Assembly (NCBI RefSeq): GCF_001723305.1
Contig: NZ_LPWF01000035.1
Location: 32,358 to 96,357, forward strand
Direction of reading: 5' to 3'
Length of the DNA: 64,000 bases
Source: Methyloceanibacter superfactus
Lineage (GTDB): Bacteria; Pseudomonadota; Alphaproteobacteria; Rhizobiales; Methyloligellaceae
Shown here one piece after another: positions 46,779-56,275 of this stretch. The translations under genes were made by a program, and so were the position numbers. The notes below the pieces were generated by a model. The model had not been told where the DNA came from. It did no database searches and saw only the letters and a list, made by a program, of their open reading frames with translations. Each line of letters starts with the position of its first letter. Within the stretch, counting starts at the first letter, position 1.

Positions 46779-48990
46779 TTACTTCGACAAGGCCTCGGCC
46801 GTGCCGTCCCAATCGGGCGGGGGAGGGGTTTTGCGGAAGCTCGCGATTCTTTCGCGGTAGAGCGCGTAGAGCCGGTTGAGCGGCGCGGTGTTCATCTTCT
46901 CACACTCATGACTCAAGGCGTCCGCCGCGTCCCACTCCTTGGCGCGGTAGCTGGCGAGGAAGGCGCCGTGTTTTGTGCTGAGGTCGATAAATGGCTGGCT
47001 CTCCTTCAGCGCGGAATCGCCGAGTAAGGTGAAGACGCGCGTCGCGGACGTCTTGCCCTTCATCTTGAGGAGATCGATCTCGAGAAAGGCGAAGTCGGGC
47101 GCGCGCGCGACCGTCGATTCGCCGACAATGGTCATCAGGTCGTAGGTCTTCGACTGGCCTTCGAGGCGCGAGGCGACGTTGACGTTGTCGCCGATCACCG
47201 AATAGTCGAAGCGCGTCTCCGAGCCGAGATTGCCGACGCAGCAGACGCCGGTGTTGAGACCGATGCCGAGTTTGACCTCTTTATAGGGCCGGTCCTTGGC
47301 TTCCGCCTCCTGGCGCCAGCGCTCGTTCAAGGTCTTGCTCTCCGCCATGATGCGCAGCGCGGCGCGACAGGCATGGCTCGGGTGGTCCGGATCGTCGAGC
47401 GGCGCGTTCCAGAAGGCCATCAGCGCGTCGCCCATGAACTTGTCGATCGTACCTTGTTCATCGAGGACGATATTGCTGAGGGGCGTGAATAGGCTGTTCA
47501 GGAACCGCGTAAGCTCCTCCGCATCAAGTCCCTCCGAGATCGTGGTGAAGCCGCGCACGTCGCTGAATAACAACGTCATGTCGCGCGTCTCGCCGCCGAG
47601 CTTCAGTTGCTTGGGATCGTCGGCCAGGCGCTTCACCAGCGCCGGCGCCATATAGTGAGAGAAGGCGTTGCGCACGCGGTTACGCTCCCGCTCGGTCCGC
47701 AGGAAAACGAAGGAGGTGCCGGCGAGGTAGATGGCGGAAAGCGCGATCGCCGGATAAACCGGATCGACGAGCCAGCCGAGCGCGTCATAGGCATACCATG
47801 AGATGCCGACGACGCCGGCGACGGCCACGGCGCCAAGCACGGCGCTGCCCATCGCGCCGGCGCGGTAGATCAAGACCGCGATTAGCAGACCGAGCACGAG
47901 GATATAGAGAAGCTCGGCGGGCGTGGCGAAGTCCGGCCTGAGCAGATAGGCCTCTTGCAGGATTTGCTCGACGGCTTGGGCGTGCAGCTCGACTCCCGGC
48001 ACGGAGGCTTCGAGCGGGGTCGCCCTGAGGTCGAGCAGGCCCGCCGCGCTGGTGCCGACCAGGATGATGCGGCCGGCGATCTCGTCGGCGCCGATCTCGC
48101 CGTTCAGCACTTTCCATGCGGGGAGGTAACGGGCCTCCGAATGGGGCGTGAACTTGATCCACATCTGACCGTTGGCCTCGGTCGGCACTTCGTAATCGCC
48201 GACTCGGATCTTGACGATGCCGGTGTTCTCGCCAAAAGCCTGCTCGCTGCTGGCGCCGGAGGACTTGACCACATAAGTCGAGGCGCCTTGGGCGAGGCGC
48301 AAGACATCCCCGGCGAGCGAGGGATAGAGCGTGTCGCCGATGCGCACGAGCATGGGCATGCGGCGGATGATCTGGTCGTATTCCGGAATCCAGTTGAGCG
48401 CGCCGGCGCCTTGGGCCGGGCCTTGCAGCACCTCGAGGCTTGCCGCGGCTCCCGGATAATACGGTGCGAAGAGGCGCGGATCGTCGCCGCCATGGGCAAA
48501 GCCCGCTTTGGTCTCAGGCATCGATTGGGCCTGCGGCGAGGCGATGAAGCCAAGCACGACGGGCGCCTCGGCAATCGCCTCGGCGAAGACCTGGTCGTTG
48601 GTGGGGAGCTTCTCCACCTCGGTCTTCAAGCTGTCGAGCGCCGCCGACTTCGGCCAGAACTGCACGGCGTTGGCCGGCGACATTCGGTCGGGCTCGGGAA
48701 AGACCATATCGAAGGCGATGGCGGCGGCACCGTCGACGCCGAGCTTGGCGACGAGCTCGGCCGCACCGTGCGTGGCCAGGGCCATTGGCCGATCTTCTGC
48801 AGCGATTCTTCGTCGATATCGAGATGCGCACCGGCAGCGCCGGGTCGAACTCGGCGGGGGCGACGCGCTGATAGGCGTCGAAGACAAGCGCCCGCATCCG
48901 CGCGACCGGGTTGGGGTCCCAAACCCGCAACGCCAGCGACGCAACGATGACGGCCCCCACAAGGAGAGCGTAGAGAAGGCGTGGACCCAT
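46779..48990 (-). CDS. CHASE2-domain class III adenylate cyclase (two frame breaks)
   Basis: The reconstructed start is ATG 48990 with an N-terminal membrane helix (LLYALLVGAVIVASLAL). A CHASE2 sensor fills the periplasmic part; breaks near 48828 and 48780 enclose IDEESLQKIGQWPWPRT, which is readable in another frame. Three membrane helices (about 47700-47930) lead to the cyclase. Metal-binding Asp residues are in FSDVRGFTTISE and KFMGDALMAFW; the Lys of IDKFMGD and Asp of RFDYSVIGD specify adenine; NVASR holds the transition-state Asn and Arg. The product should be cAMP in response to an external signal. About 736 aa. Confidence 0.87.
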
Positions 48991-49112
48991 CCCGTTGCTT
49001 TTCTTTGTCTCTCTCCGGCCGCGCCGAGACACGCGGGCCGGCAGACCCTAACGGCTGCGGCGGGCTCGCTCCAGTCTTGAATCGGCGCGAAGAATGAGGT
49101 TGGAGCGCGCGG

Positions 49113-50581
49113 TCAGTCGGCCCACGGACCGGCCGGGAACCGTCGCTGCAGCTCACGTTGCGCGTCGCTGATGCCGTCGTTCTTCGGCTTCGCCTTGTAT
49201 GTGGGGCGCGCGGTGGTTTTCGGTGGGTAGGTCGGGTTCACCGCCTGCTTGGTGCGCTTCGGCGCGGTCTGCTTCGGCGCGGCCCGCTTCGCGGGCGCGG
49301 CTTTGGGCTTAGCGGAGGCCTTGGGCGCGATCTCGGGTTTCGGCGTCGGTGCCACCATCTTGGTGGTGGCGGCGCAATGATCGCCGGTCCAAGCCTTCAG
49401 CGCGGCGAGGGTCGCGTCTTGCGGCGCGTCGTCCGGCAGGTCGAGCTTGGAGAGTGCGTTGAAGCGCTGCAGCGCATCTTGCGTTTGTCCGTCCCAGTCG
49501 CTCGTCGGCGTGCCGTCATAGCAGTCGAGGTCTTCAAGCTCGGCGGCGATGTCGGCGGCGAGCTCGGCTTGCGTGGGCTGCATTGGCAAGGGGGCAGGGG
49601 CAGCGGCGGGCGCGGCTTTTGGCGCGACACCCTCGTCGACGGAGGCGAGCTTGGTCTCGACACCGGTGGCGCTTCCCGCCGGCCTCGACGGCGATCGTCG
49701 CGGGCGGCTTGGCTCACGCCGTCGGCGACCTTCGCGCCTTTGAGCCGCTCGATCTCCTCGCGCAAGGCCGCGATCTGCGCCGCCGTCTCGTTGGGCCCGC
49801 CAGCGGTTGGCGGGAGCGGGGCTGGCTTGAAGAAGAATTGACCGGTCAGGGAGGAATTCTCCCAGGGCACCTGCTTGCCGTCGGTCTGCTCCAGCACGTC
49901 ACGGCGCACTTCGATCATGGTGTCGTTGATGCTCCGCCCTTGGGCCGCGATGTGGCGGAGGAGAGCGGCGGTGTAGGGGCTGTTGCGGCCGTCGCCGTCG
50001 AGCGCCACGTTGCCGGGCTGGGTGGAGAACGCGATCATCATGCCGACGGCCTTCTCGACTTGCGCGAGCCCGCGGCCGATCCCGAGCGACCGGCTTGTCT
50101 GGGCGAGCTGCATGGCGAGGGGGTTGTCGCGGCAGGCGTCGAGAAAGACGAGCGACAGCCGGCTGCTGCGCTCCAGCTGCTTGAGCACGAGGTCGAGCTC
50201 CACCGCCTCGAAGTCGAGATCCACGTCTGAGCTCAGCTTTGCATCGACGGGGGCGAGGAAGTTCCGTCCATTCACCTGCAGGCCGTGGCCCGCATAATAG
50301 AAGAGACCCACATCGGCGCCGCGCACCTTGTCGGCGAAGGTCCTGATGCGCTTGACCATGTCGCGCTTGGTGAGATCAGTGCCGTCGATCACCTCGAAGT
50401 CGAGTTCCCGCAAGGTGCGGGCCATGTCGGTCGCGTCATTGCTGGGGTTCTTCAGCGTGCCGGTGTGTTGATAGGCCGAATTGCCGATGACCAGGGCCAC
50501 GCGTTTCTCGGCAGATGCCGGGGCGGACGCCGCCATCAGGGCGGCGACGCCGAAGACGCATGCGGTCAGATGCCGGAGCAT
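49113..50581 (-). CDS. Caspase-like (C14) protease with signal peptide (two frame breaks)
   Basis: The ATG at 50581 has a GGAGGTG site. A signal peptide (residues 1-24) directs the protein to the periplasm. The p20-like fold carries His99 in YYAGHGLQ and Cys150 in FLDACRDNP, the caspase dyad. A short coiled-coil (AAQIAALREEIERLKG) follows. Breaks near 49705 and 49668 then lead to VETKLASVDEGVAPK and a C-terminal peptidoglycan-binding-like helix segment plus a Lys/Pro/Ala-rich basic tail. Bacterial homologues cut after Arg/Lys or Asp; substrates and role are unknown. Confidence 0.85.
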
Positions 50582-50678
50582 GAACACCTCCATCCGCCTG
50601 ATCCCGCCGCCTTTGGCCGGGACGGGATCATGAGAGCCTATTCGTCTAACCGCAGACCGATGAACGGCCGTTGAATGA

Positions 50679-50705
50679 GAGACCTCAGGTCAAGTCTGAG
50701 GTCTC
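50679..50705. promoter_or_regulatory. 10-bp inverted repeat in the caspase/HECCH divergent region
   Basis: The arms GAGACCTCAG (50679-50688) and CTGAGGTCTC (50696-50705) are perfectly complementary with a 7-nt spacer. The repeat lies between two divergent genes, about 100 bases before the protease start and 165 before the other. It may be an operator or a transcript hairpin. Confidence 0.5.
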
Positions 50706-50869
50706 AGGTCGGATCGTTGTGTGTGTATCTAGTATCCCGGCGGATGCATTCAACTCCAGCCGGACGACATGGTCTGCGGCGCCTTAATGGGCTTCGGCCC
50801 CGGAACCTAAGGCCCCGATAACGCAGTGTTTATCCCCGGGCGGGTCCGGCTGGGCTTATTATTGCGGCG

Positions 50870-51481
50870 ATGGACAACATCTATAAATCGCTTTGGTGGC
50901 GCTCCCGCTTGGCGATAGTCTTCGGTGTGACGAGGTCTTATCGCGGAGGGCTCGGTTTGCGTCTTCCGATCGCGGCATTGGCTGCTATCGCGGGTCTCGG
51001 GCTGTTTTTCGGCAGCGCCCAGGCTGGCCGCTTCTTGCCGACGATCGAGAACCCTTACTGCCCCATCACCACCTATACCTTGCGCGACGTGGCGGAACTG
51101 GCCTCGTCCATGACCGACTCCGGAGGCCGGCCGGTGATCGTCGTCAATCTGCAGACGCTGCGCCAGCACCCATCCTATGGCAAGTTCCTGCTGGCCCATG
51201 AGTGCTGCCACCATTCGCTCGGTCATCTGGGTAAGTTCCGCAAGCGGCTGGGCGGGGTCGGGCCGCAACCCTTCTTCTATATCGCGCCGGCGCTGAAGCA
51301 GATGGAGCTCGAGGCCGATTGCTGCGCGGTCAGGATGCTGCGGGAGCGGCACGAGGCCGATGGCATCGAGGCGGCGCGGCACTCGATGGTCGCCTTCGGC
51401 GCGAACCCCACCGGGGCCTATTATCCGACCGGCGACGAGCGGGCCGCCAATATCCTGGTCTGTGCCGGCCCGGACGAATAG
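50870..51481 (+). CDS. HExxH metallopeptidase-like protein with Cys-rich zinc motif
   Basis: The protein has 203 aa from ATG 50870; a hydrophobic segment at 32-52 ending AQA looks like a signal peptide, so translation may begin later. The motif His110-Glu111-Cys-Cys-His114 is a HExxH zinc site, and Glu148 in ELEADCCA sits where M48-type enzymes place the third ligand. Both motifs contain a Cys-Cys pair, which is unusual. It is not assigned to a named family. It is divergent from the caspase-like gene. Confidence 0.7.
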   Translation: MDNIYKSLWWRSRLAIVFGVTRSYRGGLGLRLPIAALAAIAGLGLFFGSAQAGRFLPTIENPYCPITTYTLRDVAELASSMTDSGGRPVIVVNLQTLRQHPSYGKFLLAHECCHHSLGHLGKFRKRLGGVGPQPFFYIAPALKQMELEADCCAVRMLRERHEADGIEAARHSMVAFGANPTGAYYPTGDERAANILVCAGPDE

Positions 51482-51610
51482 GGCTGGCAGGGCCGCTCCC
51501 GAATCTCCATATCTTCCTAGTGTTTCCGCCGTAAACCTGCCTGTTTGGGCATGCTATGGTGTCGGTTCCGAGATGAAGAAGAGGCGGCCTTGAAGGGCAG
51601 CGCAGCGATA

Positions 51611-52458
51611 ATGCGCCGGGCGACGGTTTGCGCCCGGCCGGTTGGCATGGCGATGGCAATCCTGGCCGCGGCCGTGGCCCTTTGCCTGGGCGGCGAGGCG
51701 GGCGCCGCGCCGGTGCTGCGCGTCTGTGCCGACCCGGACAACATGCCCTTCTCCAACGATCAGAAAGAGGGCTTCGAGAACAAGCTCGCCGAACTCATCG
51801 CCGAACGTCTCGGGGACGAGCTCGAATATTCGTGGTTCACGGAGAGCACGGGCTATGTCCCGAATACGGTGGGCCACGATGCATGCGATCTCGTCATGGG
51901 CTACGCGCAAGGTACCGGGCTGATCGAGGACACCAATCCCTACTACAACACCTCATATGTGCTGATCACGCGCGAGGACGATGCTTCCCTCAAGGGGGTG
52001 GAGACGCTGTCCGACCCGCGGCTCAAGCAAAAGCGCATCGGACTTTTCGCCAGGACGCCGCCGGCGAGCATCCTCGCCATGCATGGGCTTGTGTCGAACG
52101 CGAAGCCTTTCGAGACCCACGCGGCGAGAGCCAATCGAAGGCAGCCGAGGCGATGATCGCGGAAATCGCCTCAGGGGAGCTCGACGCCGGGCTGCTGTGG
52201 GGGCCGGTCGGCGGCTATTACGCGCAGCGGGCCGACGTGCCGCTTCGGGTCGTGCCGCTCGTCAAGGAGACCGCGGGGCCGAACACCGTCTATGGCATCA
52301 CCATGGGTGTGCGGCCCGACGAGCCCCAGTGGAAGCACCGCATCAACAAGGTGCTCGCCGAGAACCAGCACGACATCAACGTGATCCTGCAGGGCTACAA
52401 CGTGCCGCTTCTGAACCAAGAGGGCGAGCTGATCGCGTCCGGCACCGCCGACCGCTAA
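51611..52458 (+). CDS. Quinoprotein-dehydrogenase-associated substrate-binding protein, MxaJ/XoxJ-like (frame-broken)
   Basis: The ATG at 51611 begins a signal peptide (to about residue 35, GGEAGAA). The mature protein starts VLRVCADPDNMPFSNDQKEGFENKLAEL, the pattern of the ABC-type binding-protein fold used by MxaJ and XoxJ. Near 52122 the frame breaks; the next frame continues ESQSKAAEAMIAEIASGELDAGLLWGPVGGYYA and ends at TAA 52456-52458 (about 282 aa). These proteins bind periplasmic quinoprotein alcohol dehydrogenases and help them mature; they do not need a permease. No mxaF or xoxF is in the window, but the pqq genes lie 2 kb away. Confidence 0.82.
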
Positions 52459-52459
52459 G

Positions 52460-53773
52460 CTACATCTTGCAGATGCTTTCCGGCTCGTCGATGCCGAGCG
52501 TGTCCACCTCGATCTCGGGGTGGCTAGCGTGCGGAAAGCCGCGCTGCGGCGAGACCGAGACCGGCACCTTGTCGGTGGCGATCAGGATCGGCTGGCGGAA
52601 CTGGCCGTCCCACGGGCGGAACTGCTGCTTGATGCCCTTGAACGGCGCAAGCTGAAGATCGGGGCCGTGGATGAAGGCCGAGACCGTGGCGAAATCGTTG
52701 TCCGGATTGCGGGTCACCGCCTCGCCGATAGTCCGCGTCGCGACATAGGCCTGATGGTCGATGGGCAACATCAGCCGGTGAAAGGCCTTCTCGAAATTAT
52801 TGTTGGCCTGGGTGGCGCCCCATTTCTCGTGGCCGCGGCTCCAGGTCGTCGCCGTGAGCCCGGTCGTGCCGGCCACGATCTGCGGTGCCCCGCCGCCGCG
52901 ATAAGGCAGGAGCGGGCCGAAGACCTGGTTCTCGTCGGCGACGACGATGACGTCATATTTGGGGCTTGAGACCACCGTCTTGTCGGCGTTCGCCTGCTTG
53001 CCCGGGATGGCCGGGGGGATCACGCCCACATCGTCGCGCCGGCCGCCGGAGACGTCCTTGTATTCGCGGACATCGACGATATTGCCGCCGAAGCGGCCGG
53101 CGGCGCGCTTGACCGCCTCCGCGTAAGCGAGGTCGGCGGGCGTCGAGCCGTGGACCAAAAGCCAATTCTTCCAGTCCATGGCGACGAGATATTGGGCCAG
53201 CGCATCGGCCAGCATGTAGCGGTCCGGCACGATATGCATGACGTTGGCGCGGCAGTCGGCTTGCCGGAGCGATACATCGGTGGCGCGGATGTTGAACAAG
53301 AGAACGTTCTTGTCCTTGGCCCAGTCGGCGAGCTTGAGGAGGGTCGGGGCGGATGCATCGACGATGACGTAGTTGTGGCCGGACGCCTGGAACTTCTCTA
53401 GCGCCGCGAGGGCCTCTTCCGGCGACGACGCGGTCTCGGTATCGAGGCTATAAAGATGTCCGGTGAACCGGCCGCCGGCATTGTTCTCGTCAATCCCCAT
53501 CTTGGCGCCGGCAACGCCGGCATTCTCGGGCTCGACGTCGAGCCGCGACGCCGGGCGGGGATGCTCCACCTCCTCGATGATGTAACCGATGTCGAGCGGC
53601 ACCATTTCGGGGGATTGCGGCATCTGCACGCTGACGCCGCCTTCGCGCTCCTTGGAGGGATGGCTGGTGTCGGTGGCTTGGGCAGCAGCGTTCAAGGACG
53701 AGACGCCCAAGAGCGTGAGCGCGGAGACCAAGAGAGCGCGGGAAAGGGGCCTGTTGGCCCAGCGAACTTGCAT
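52460..53773 (-). CDS. Periplasmic binding protein of PQQ-dependent alcohol dehydrogenase systems
   Basis: From ATG 53773 the protein has 437 aa with a signal peptide (to about 33). It has a leucine/branched-amino-acid-binding-like fold with DIGYIIEEVEHPRPASRLDV and VVADENQVFGPLLPYRGGGAP, matching the family annotated as PQQ-dependent alcohol dehydrogenase system substrate-binding protein. No permease or ATPase gene is adjacent. It is convergent with the XoxJ-like gene with one base between stops. Ligand and role are unknown; an alcohol or a dehydrogenase partner is inferred. Confidence 0.85.
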   Translation of the reverse strand: MQVRWANRPLSRALLVSALTLLGVSSLNAAAQATDTSHPSKEREGGVSVQMPQSPEMVPLDIGYIIEEVEHPRPASRLDVEPENAGVAGAKMGIDENNAGGRFTGHLYSLDTETASSPEEALAALEKFQASGHNYVIVDASAPTLLKLADWAKDKNVLLFNIRATDVSLRQADCRANVMHIVPDRYMLADALAQYLVAMDWKNWLLVHGSTPADLAYAEAVKRAAGRFGGNIVDVREYKDVSGGRRDDVGVIPPAIPGKQANADKTVVSSPKYDVIVVADENQVFGPLLPYRGGGAPQIVAGTTGLTATTWSRGHEKWGATQANNNFEKAFHRLMLPIDHQAYVATRTIGEAVTRNPDNDFATVSAFIHGPDLQLAPFKGIKQQFRPWDGQFRQPILIATDKVPVSVSPQRGFPHASHPEIEVDTLGIDEPESICKM

Positions 53774-54014
53774 GAGAGGACCGTTTCGCCGGTTATCGCG
53801 TTGCGCCGAAACCCGAAAATGGCCCTTTCGTAGGGTTCGAGGGGGCCAATCGAGCGATCGGCCGCATGGTACCGACAAGAAATTAGGCAATGCAAGTTGG
53901 AAACCTAGGCAAAGATAATTGCCGTGACAGTAGGTGGCGCGCGCCGCCGCCCTTGCCTGTGGATTGGCGATGAGGCTTTTCCCCGAATCGCAAGGGGGGT
54001 GCTAGGTTCCCACG

Positions 54015-54677
54015 ATGGAATTCACGGTCGGATCGGCTGTTCGCTACGGGTGGGAGACGTTCAAGAAGCGCCCATGGTTCTTCGTGGGCTCGAGCGTCGT
54101 CATCTTCGTCGCCTATATGATCGTCGGCGGGATCACGAGCGGGATTGACTCGGTGCTCGGCGCCACGCCGGAAGAGCCATCTCTGATCGGCGGCCTGGTC
54201 AATTTCGCGCTCTCCACCCTCATCGGCATGGGCGTCGTCGCCTTCTATCTCGCCGCGCACGACAATCCGGAAACCGTGGAGCTGTCGGCACTGTGGCACC
54301 CGCAACCCTTCTGGAAATTTCTCGCGGCGTCGATCCTGGTGGGTCTCGCCGTCGGCATCGGCTTTGTGTTGCTGATCGTGCCTGGGCTCATCGCCGCGGT
54401 GCTGTTCATGTTCACGACCTTCATCGTCATCGACCGGGGCCTCGGCCCCATCGAAGCGATGAAAGAGAGCATGCGGATTGGTAGCGGCTATCGCTGGACG
54501 CTGCTCGGCCTGATCGCCGTCCTCATGCTGATCGTCATCGCCGGATTGCTCGCACTGTTCGTCGGCGTTCTCGTCGCCATGCCGGTGTCGACATTGGCCT
54601 TCGTGCACGCCTACCGGGTGTTGTCGCGCCGTGCCGGCGCCGCGCCGGTCGCACCGGATGCGCGGCTGGCCGCATAG
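54015..54677 (+). CDS. Polytopic membrane protein, DUF975/YciC-like
   Basis: The protein has 220 aa with about five to six membrane helices (roughly 25-45, 60-80, 105-145, 165-195). The pattern of a helix followed by RGLGPIEAMKESMRI and long Val/Leu helices resembles the DUF975/YciC-like family of integral proteins. No transport or catalytic motif is visible. It is convergent with pqqE and separated by a palindromic hairpin. Confidence 0.65.
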   Translation: MEFTVGSAVRYGWETFKKRPWFFVGSSVVIFVAYMIVGGITSGIDSVLGATPEEPSLIGGLVNFALSTLIGMGVVAFYLAAHDNPETVELSALWHPQPFWKFLAASILVGLAVGIGFVLLIVPGLIAAVLFMFTTFIVIDRGLGPIEAMKESMRIGSGYRWTLLGLIAVLMLIVIAGLLALFVGVLVAMPVSTLAFVHAYRVLSRRAGAAPVAPDARLAA

Positions 54678-54721
54678 GCCCTCAGCGTCTCGGATCACAC
54701 TTATCGAGAACCGTCGCCGTG

Positions 54722-54739
54722 CAAGCACGCGCGTGCTTG
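54722..54739. terminator. Palindromic hairpin between the membrane-protein gene and pqqE
   Basis: The 18 bases 54722-54739 are a perfect palindrome that can fold into a 7-bp stem with a 4-nt loop. It lies 1 base after the pqqE stop (on the minus strand) and about 45 after the convergent gene. It is a candidate bidirectional terminator, though without a T-run. Confidence 0.55.
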
Positions 54740-54740
54740 T

Positions 54741-55973
54741 CTACTCGGCGGGGACGAGGGGCTCTTGCGCCGTCTTCATCGCCGCGGTGACGTTGCGCGG
54801 ATTGCGGTAGACGAACTCCGTGGCCGGCTTGGCCGCCTCCGCCTTGGCCAGCGCCACCATCTCGCCGTGATAGGGTGACAGGGCGCAAGCCGGATCGGTG
54901 TTGCGCGGATCGGCGGTCATGGCCATCGCCTGGCAGCGGCAGCCGCCGAAGTCGATCTCCTTGAAAGCGCAGGAGCGGCAGGGCTCCTTCATCCACTCGG
55001 TTCCGCGGAAGGCGTTGAAGGCATCCGAGTTCATCCAGATGTCGAGGAGCTTGCGGTCCCGCACATTGTCGAAGGCAAGCGAAGGAATGCTCTCGGCGGC
55101 GTGGCACGGGAGCACCTTGCCGGCCGGGGTGATGTTCATGAAGCCCTTGCCCCAGCCGCCCATGCAAGGCTTCGGGCGCTTGGCGTAGTAATCGGGGACG
55201 ACCATGTCGATGGTGAGCACGCCCTTGAGCCGCTCGCGCGCGTTCTCGACGAGGTCGATCGACTGGACCGTCTGCTCGTAAGTGGGGATCAGCGCGGCGC
55301 GATTGAGGAAGGCCCAGCCGTAATATTGCACATGGGCGATCTCGAGCCGCTGGGCTCCCAGCTCCACGGCGAGATCGATATAGCGGCCGACATTGTGGAT
55401 GTTCTGCCGGTGAATGGGCGCGTTGACGGTGAGGGGAAGGCCCATGTCGACGACCCAGCGGGCGACGTCGAGCTTCTTCTGGGTGGCGCCGGGATAGGCG
55501 CCGATCCGCTCGGCGTTCTCGGCGTCGACGTCCTGGAACGAGATTTGAACGTGGTCGAGCCCGCGTTTGACGAGGTCTTCCAGCCGATCGCGCTTGAGGG
55601 TAACGGCGGCAGTGATCAGGTTCGAGTAAAGCCCGGCTTCCGACGCGGCGGAGATGATGTCTTCGAGATCCTTGCGGGCCGTGGGCTCGCCGCCCGACAG
55701 ATGAACTTGCAGAATGCCCATCTCGCCGGCTTGGCGCATCACCGAGACCCACTCCTCGGTGGTGAGCTCGTTGTTGACGCGCTCGAGCTCGATGGGGTTT
55801 GAACAATAGCCGCATTGCAGGGGACAGCGATGCGTCAGCTCGGCGAGCATGCCGATGGGCGCGCGGGCGCACAACTCCGCGGTCATGTCCTCGCCGCCAA
55901 CCACGCCTGCGGTCGGCTCGTCGTCCACGCTAACGGTTTGACAATGCTCGTTGGGCTGAAGCTCTTCGGTCAT
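54741..55973 (-). CDS. pqqE: PQQ biosynthesis radical SAM enzyme PqqE
   Basis: The ATG at 55973 overlaps the pqqD stop as ATGA and gives 410 aa. The radical-SAM cluster ligands are in RCPLQCGYC. The C-terminal SPASM region carries further cysteines (PCMGG, LPCHAA, PCRSCAF, GGCRCQA). PqqE joins the Glu and Tyr side chains of the PqqA peptide, bound by PqqD. It is the last gene of the C-D-E operon. Confidence 0.96.
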   Translation of the reverse strand: MTEELQPNEHCQTVSVDDEPTAGVVGGEDMTAELCARAPIGMLAELTHRCPLQCGYCSNPIELERVNNELTTEEWVSVMRQAGEMGILQVHLSGGEPTARKDLEDIISAASEAGLYSNLITAAVTLKRDRLEDLVKRGLDHVQISFQDVDAENAERIGAYPGATQKKLDVARWVVDMGLPLTVNAPIHRQNIHNVGRYIDLAVELGAQRLEIAHVQYYGWAFLNRAALIPTYEQTVQSIDLVENARERLKGVLTIDMVVPDYYAKRPKPCMGGWGKGFMNITPAGKVLPCHAAESIPSLAFDNVRDRKLLDIWMNSDAFNAFRGTEWMKEPCRSCAFKEIDFGGCRCQAMAMTADPRNTDPACALSPYHGEMVALAKAEAAKPATEFVYRNPRNVTAAMKTAQEPLVPAE

Positions 55974-56275
55974 GCCTTTACGTATCCCTTGTCTGCCAAG
56001 CCCTGGAGCAGGTCGAGTACGTCGGCGGTGATGACGTCGACGGGGGCCGAATACTCCTCGGCGAGCTTGGCGGAGATTTCCTCCACAGTCCTTGTTCCGT
56101 CGCAGAGTTGCAGAACCGCGACGGCAGTTTGGTCCGGCGTCAGAACACGTTCCGGCGCCAGGAGCACCCATCGCCCCCGCCCCGCGTCATGGCGGAGCTT
56201 CAGATAGGGCGGCAGTTTCGGCCGGGTCTCACGGCCGACGATGAGCCGGCCGGGAGACGTCGTTGCGCCCGTCAT
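55970..56275 (-). CDS. pqqD: PQQ biosynthesis peptide chaperone PqqD
   Basis: The protein has 101 aa from ATG 56275, which overlaps the pqqC stop. The winged-helix-like RiPP recognition element is seen in PKLPPYLKLRHDAGRGRWVLLAPERV and the C-terminal helices. It binds PqqA and presents it to PqqE. In Methylobacterium pqqC and pqqD are fused; here they are separate but overlap. Confidence 0.95.
   Translation of the reverse strand: MTGATTSPGRLIVGRETRPKLPPYLKLRHDAGRGRWVLLAPERVLTPDQTAVAVLQLCDGTRTVEEISAKLAEEYSAPVDVITADVLDLLQGLADKGYVKA

Noticed and set aside
43676..50581. Possible anti-phage signalling system (Pycsar- or CBASS-like: cyclase plus CNMP effector plus caspase)
   Set aside because: The cyclase has a CHASE2 sensor and ATP-specific residues, the CNMP effector is a transporter, and no phage-defence neighbours, integrase or mobile features are present. 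Ordinary cAMP signalling is simpler.
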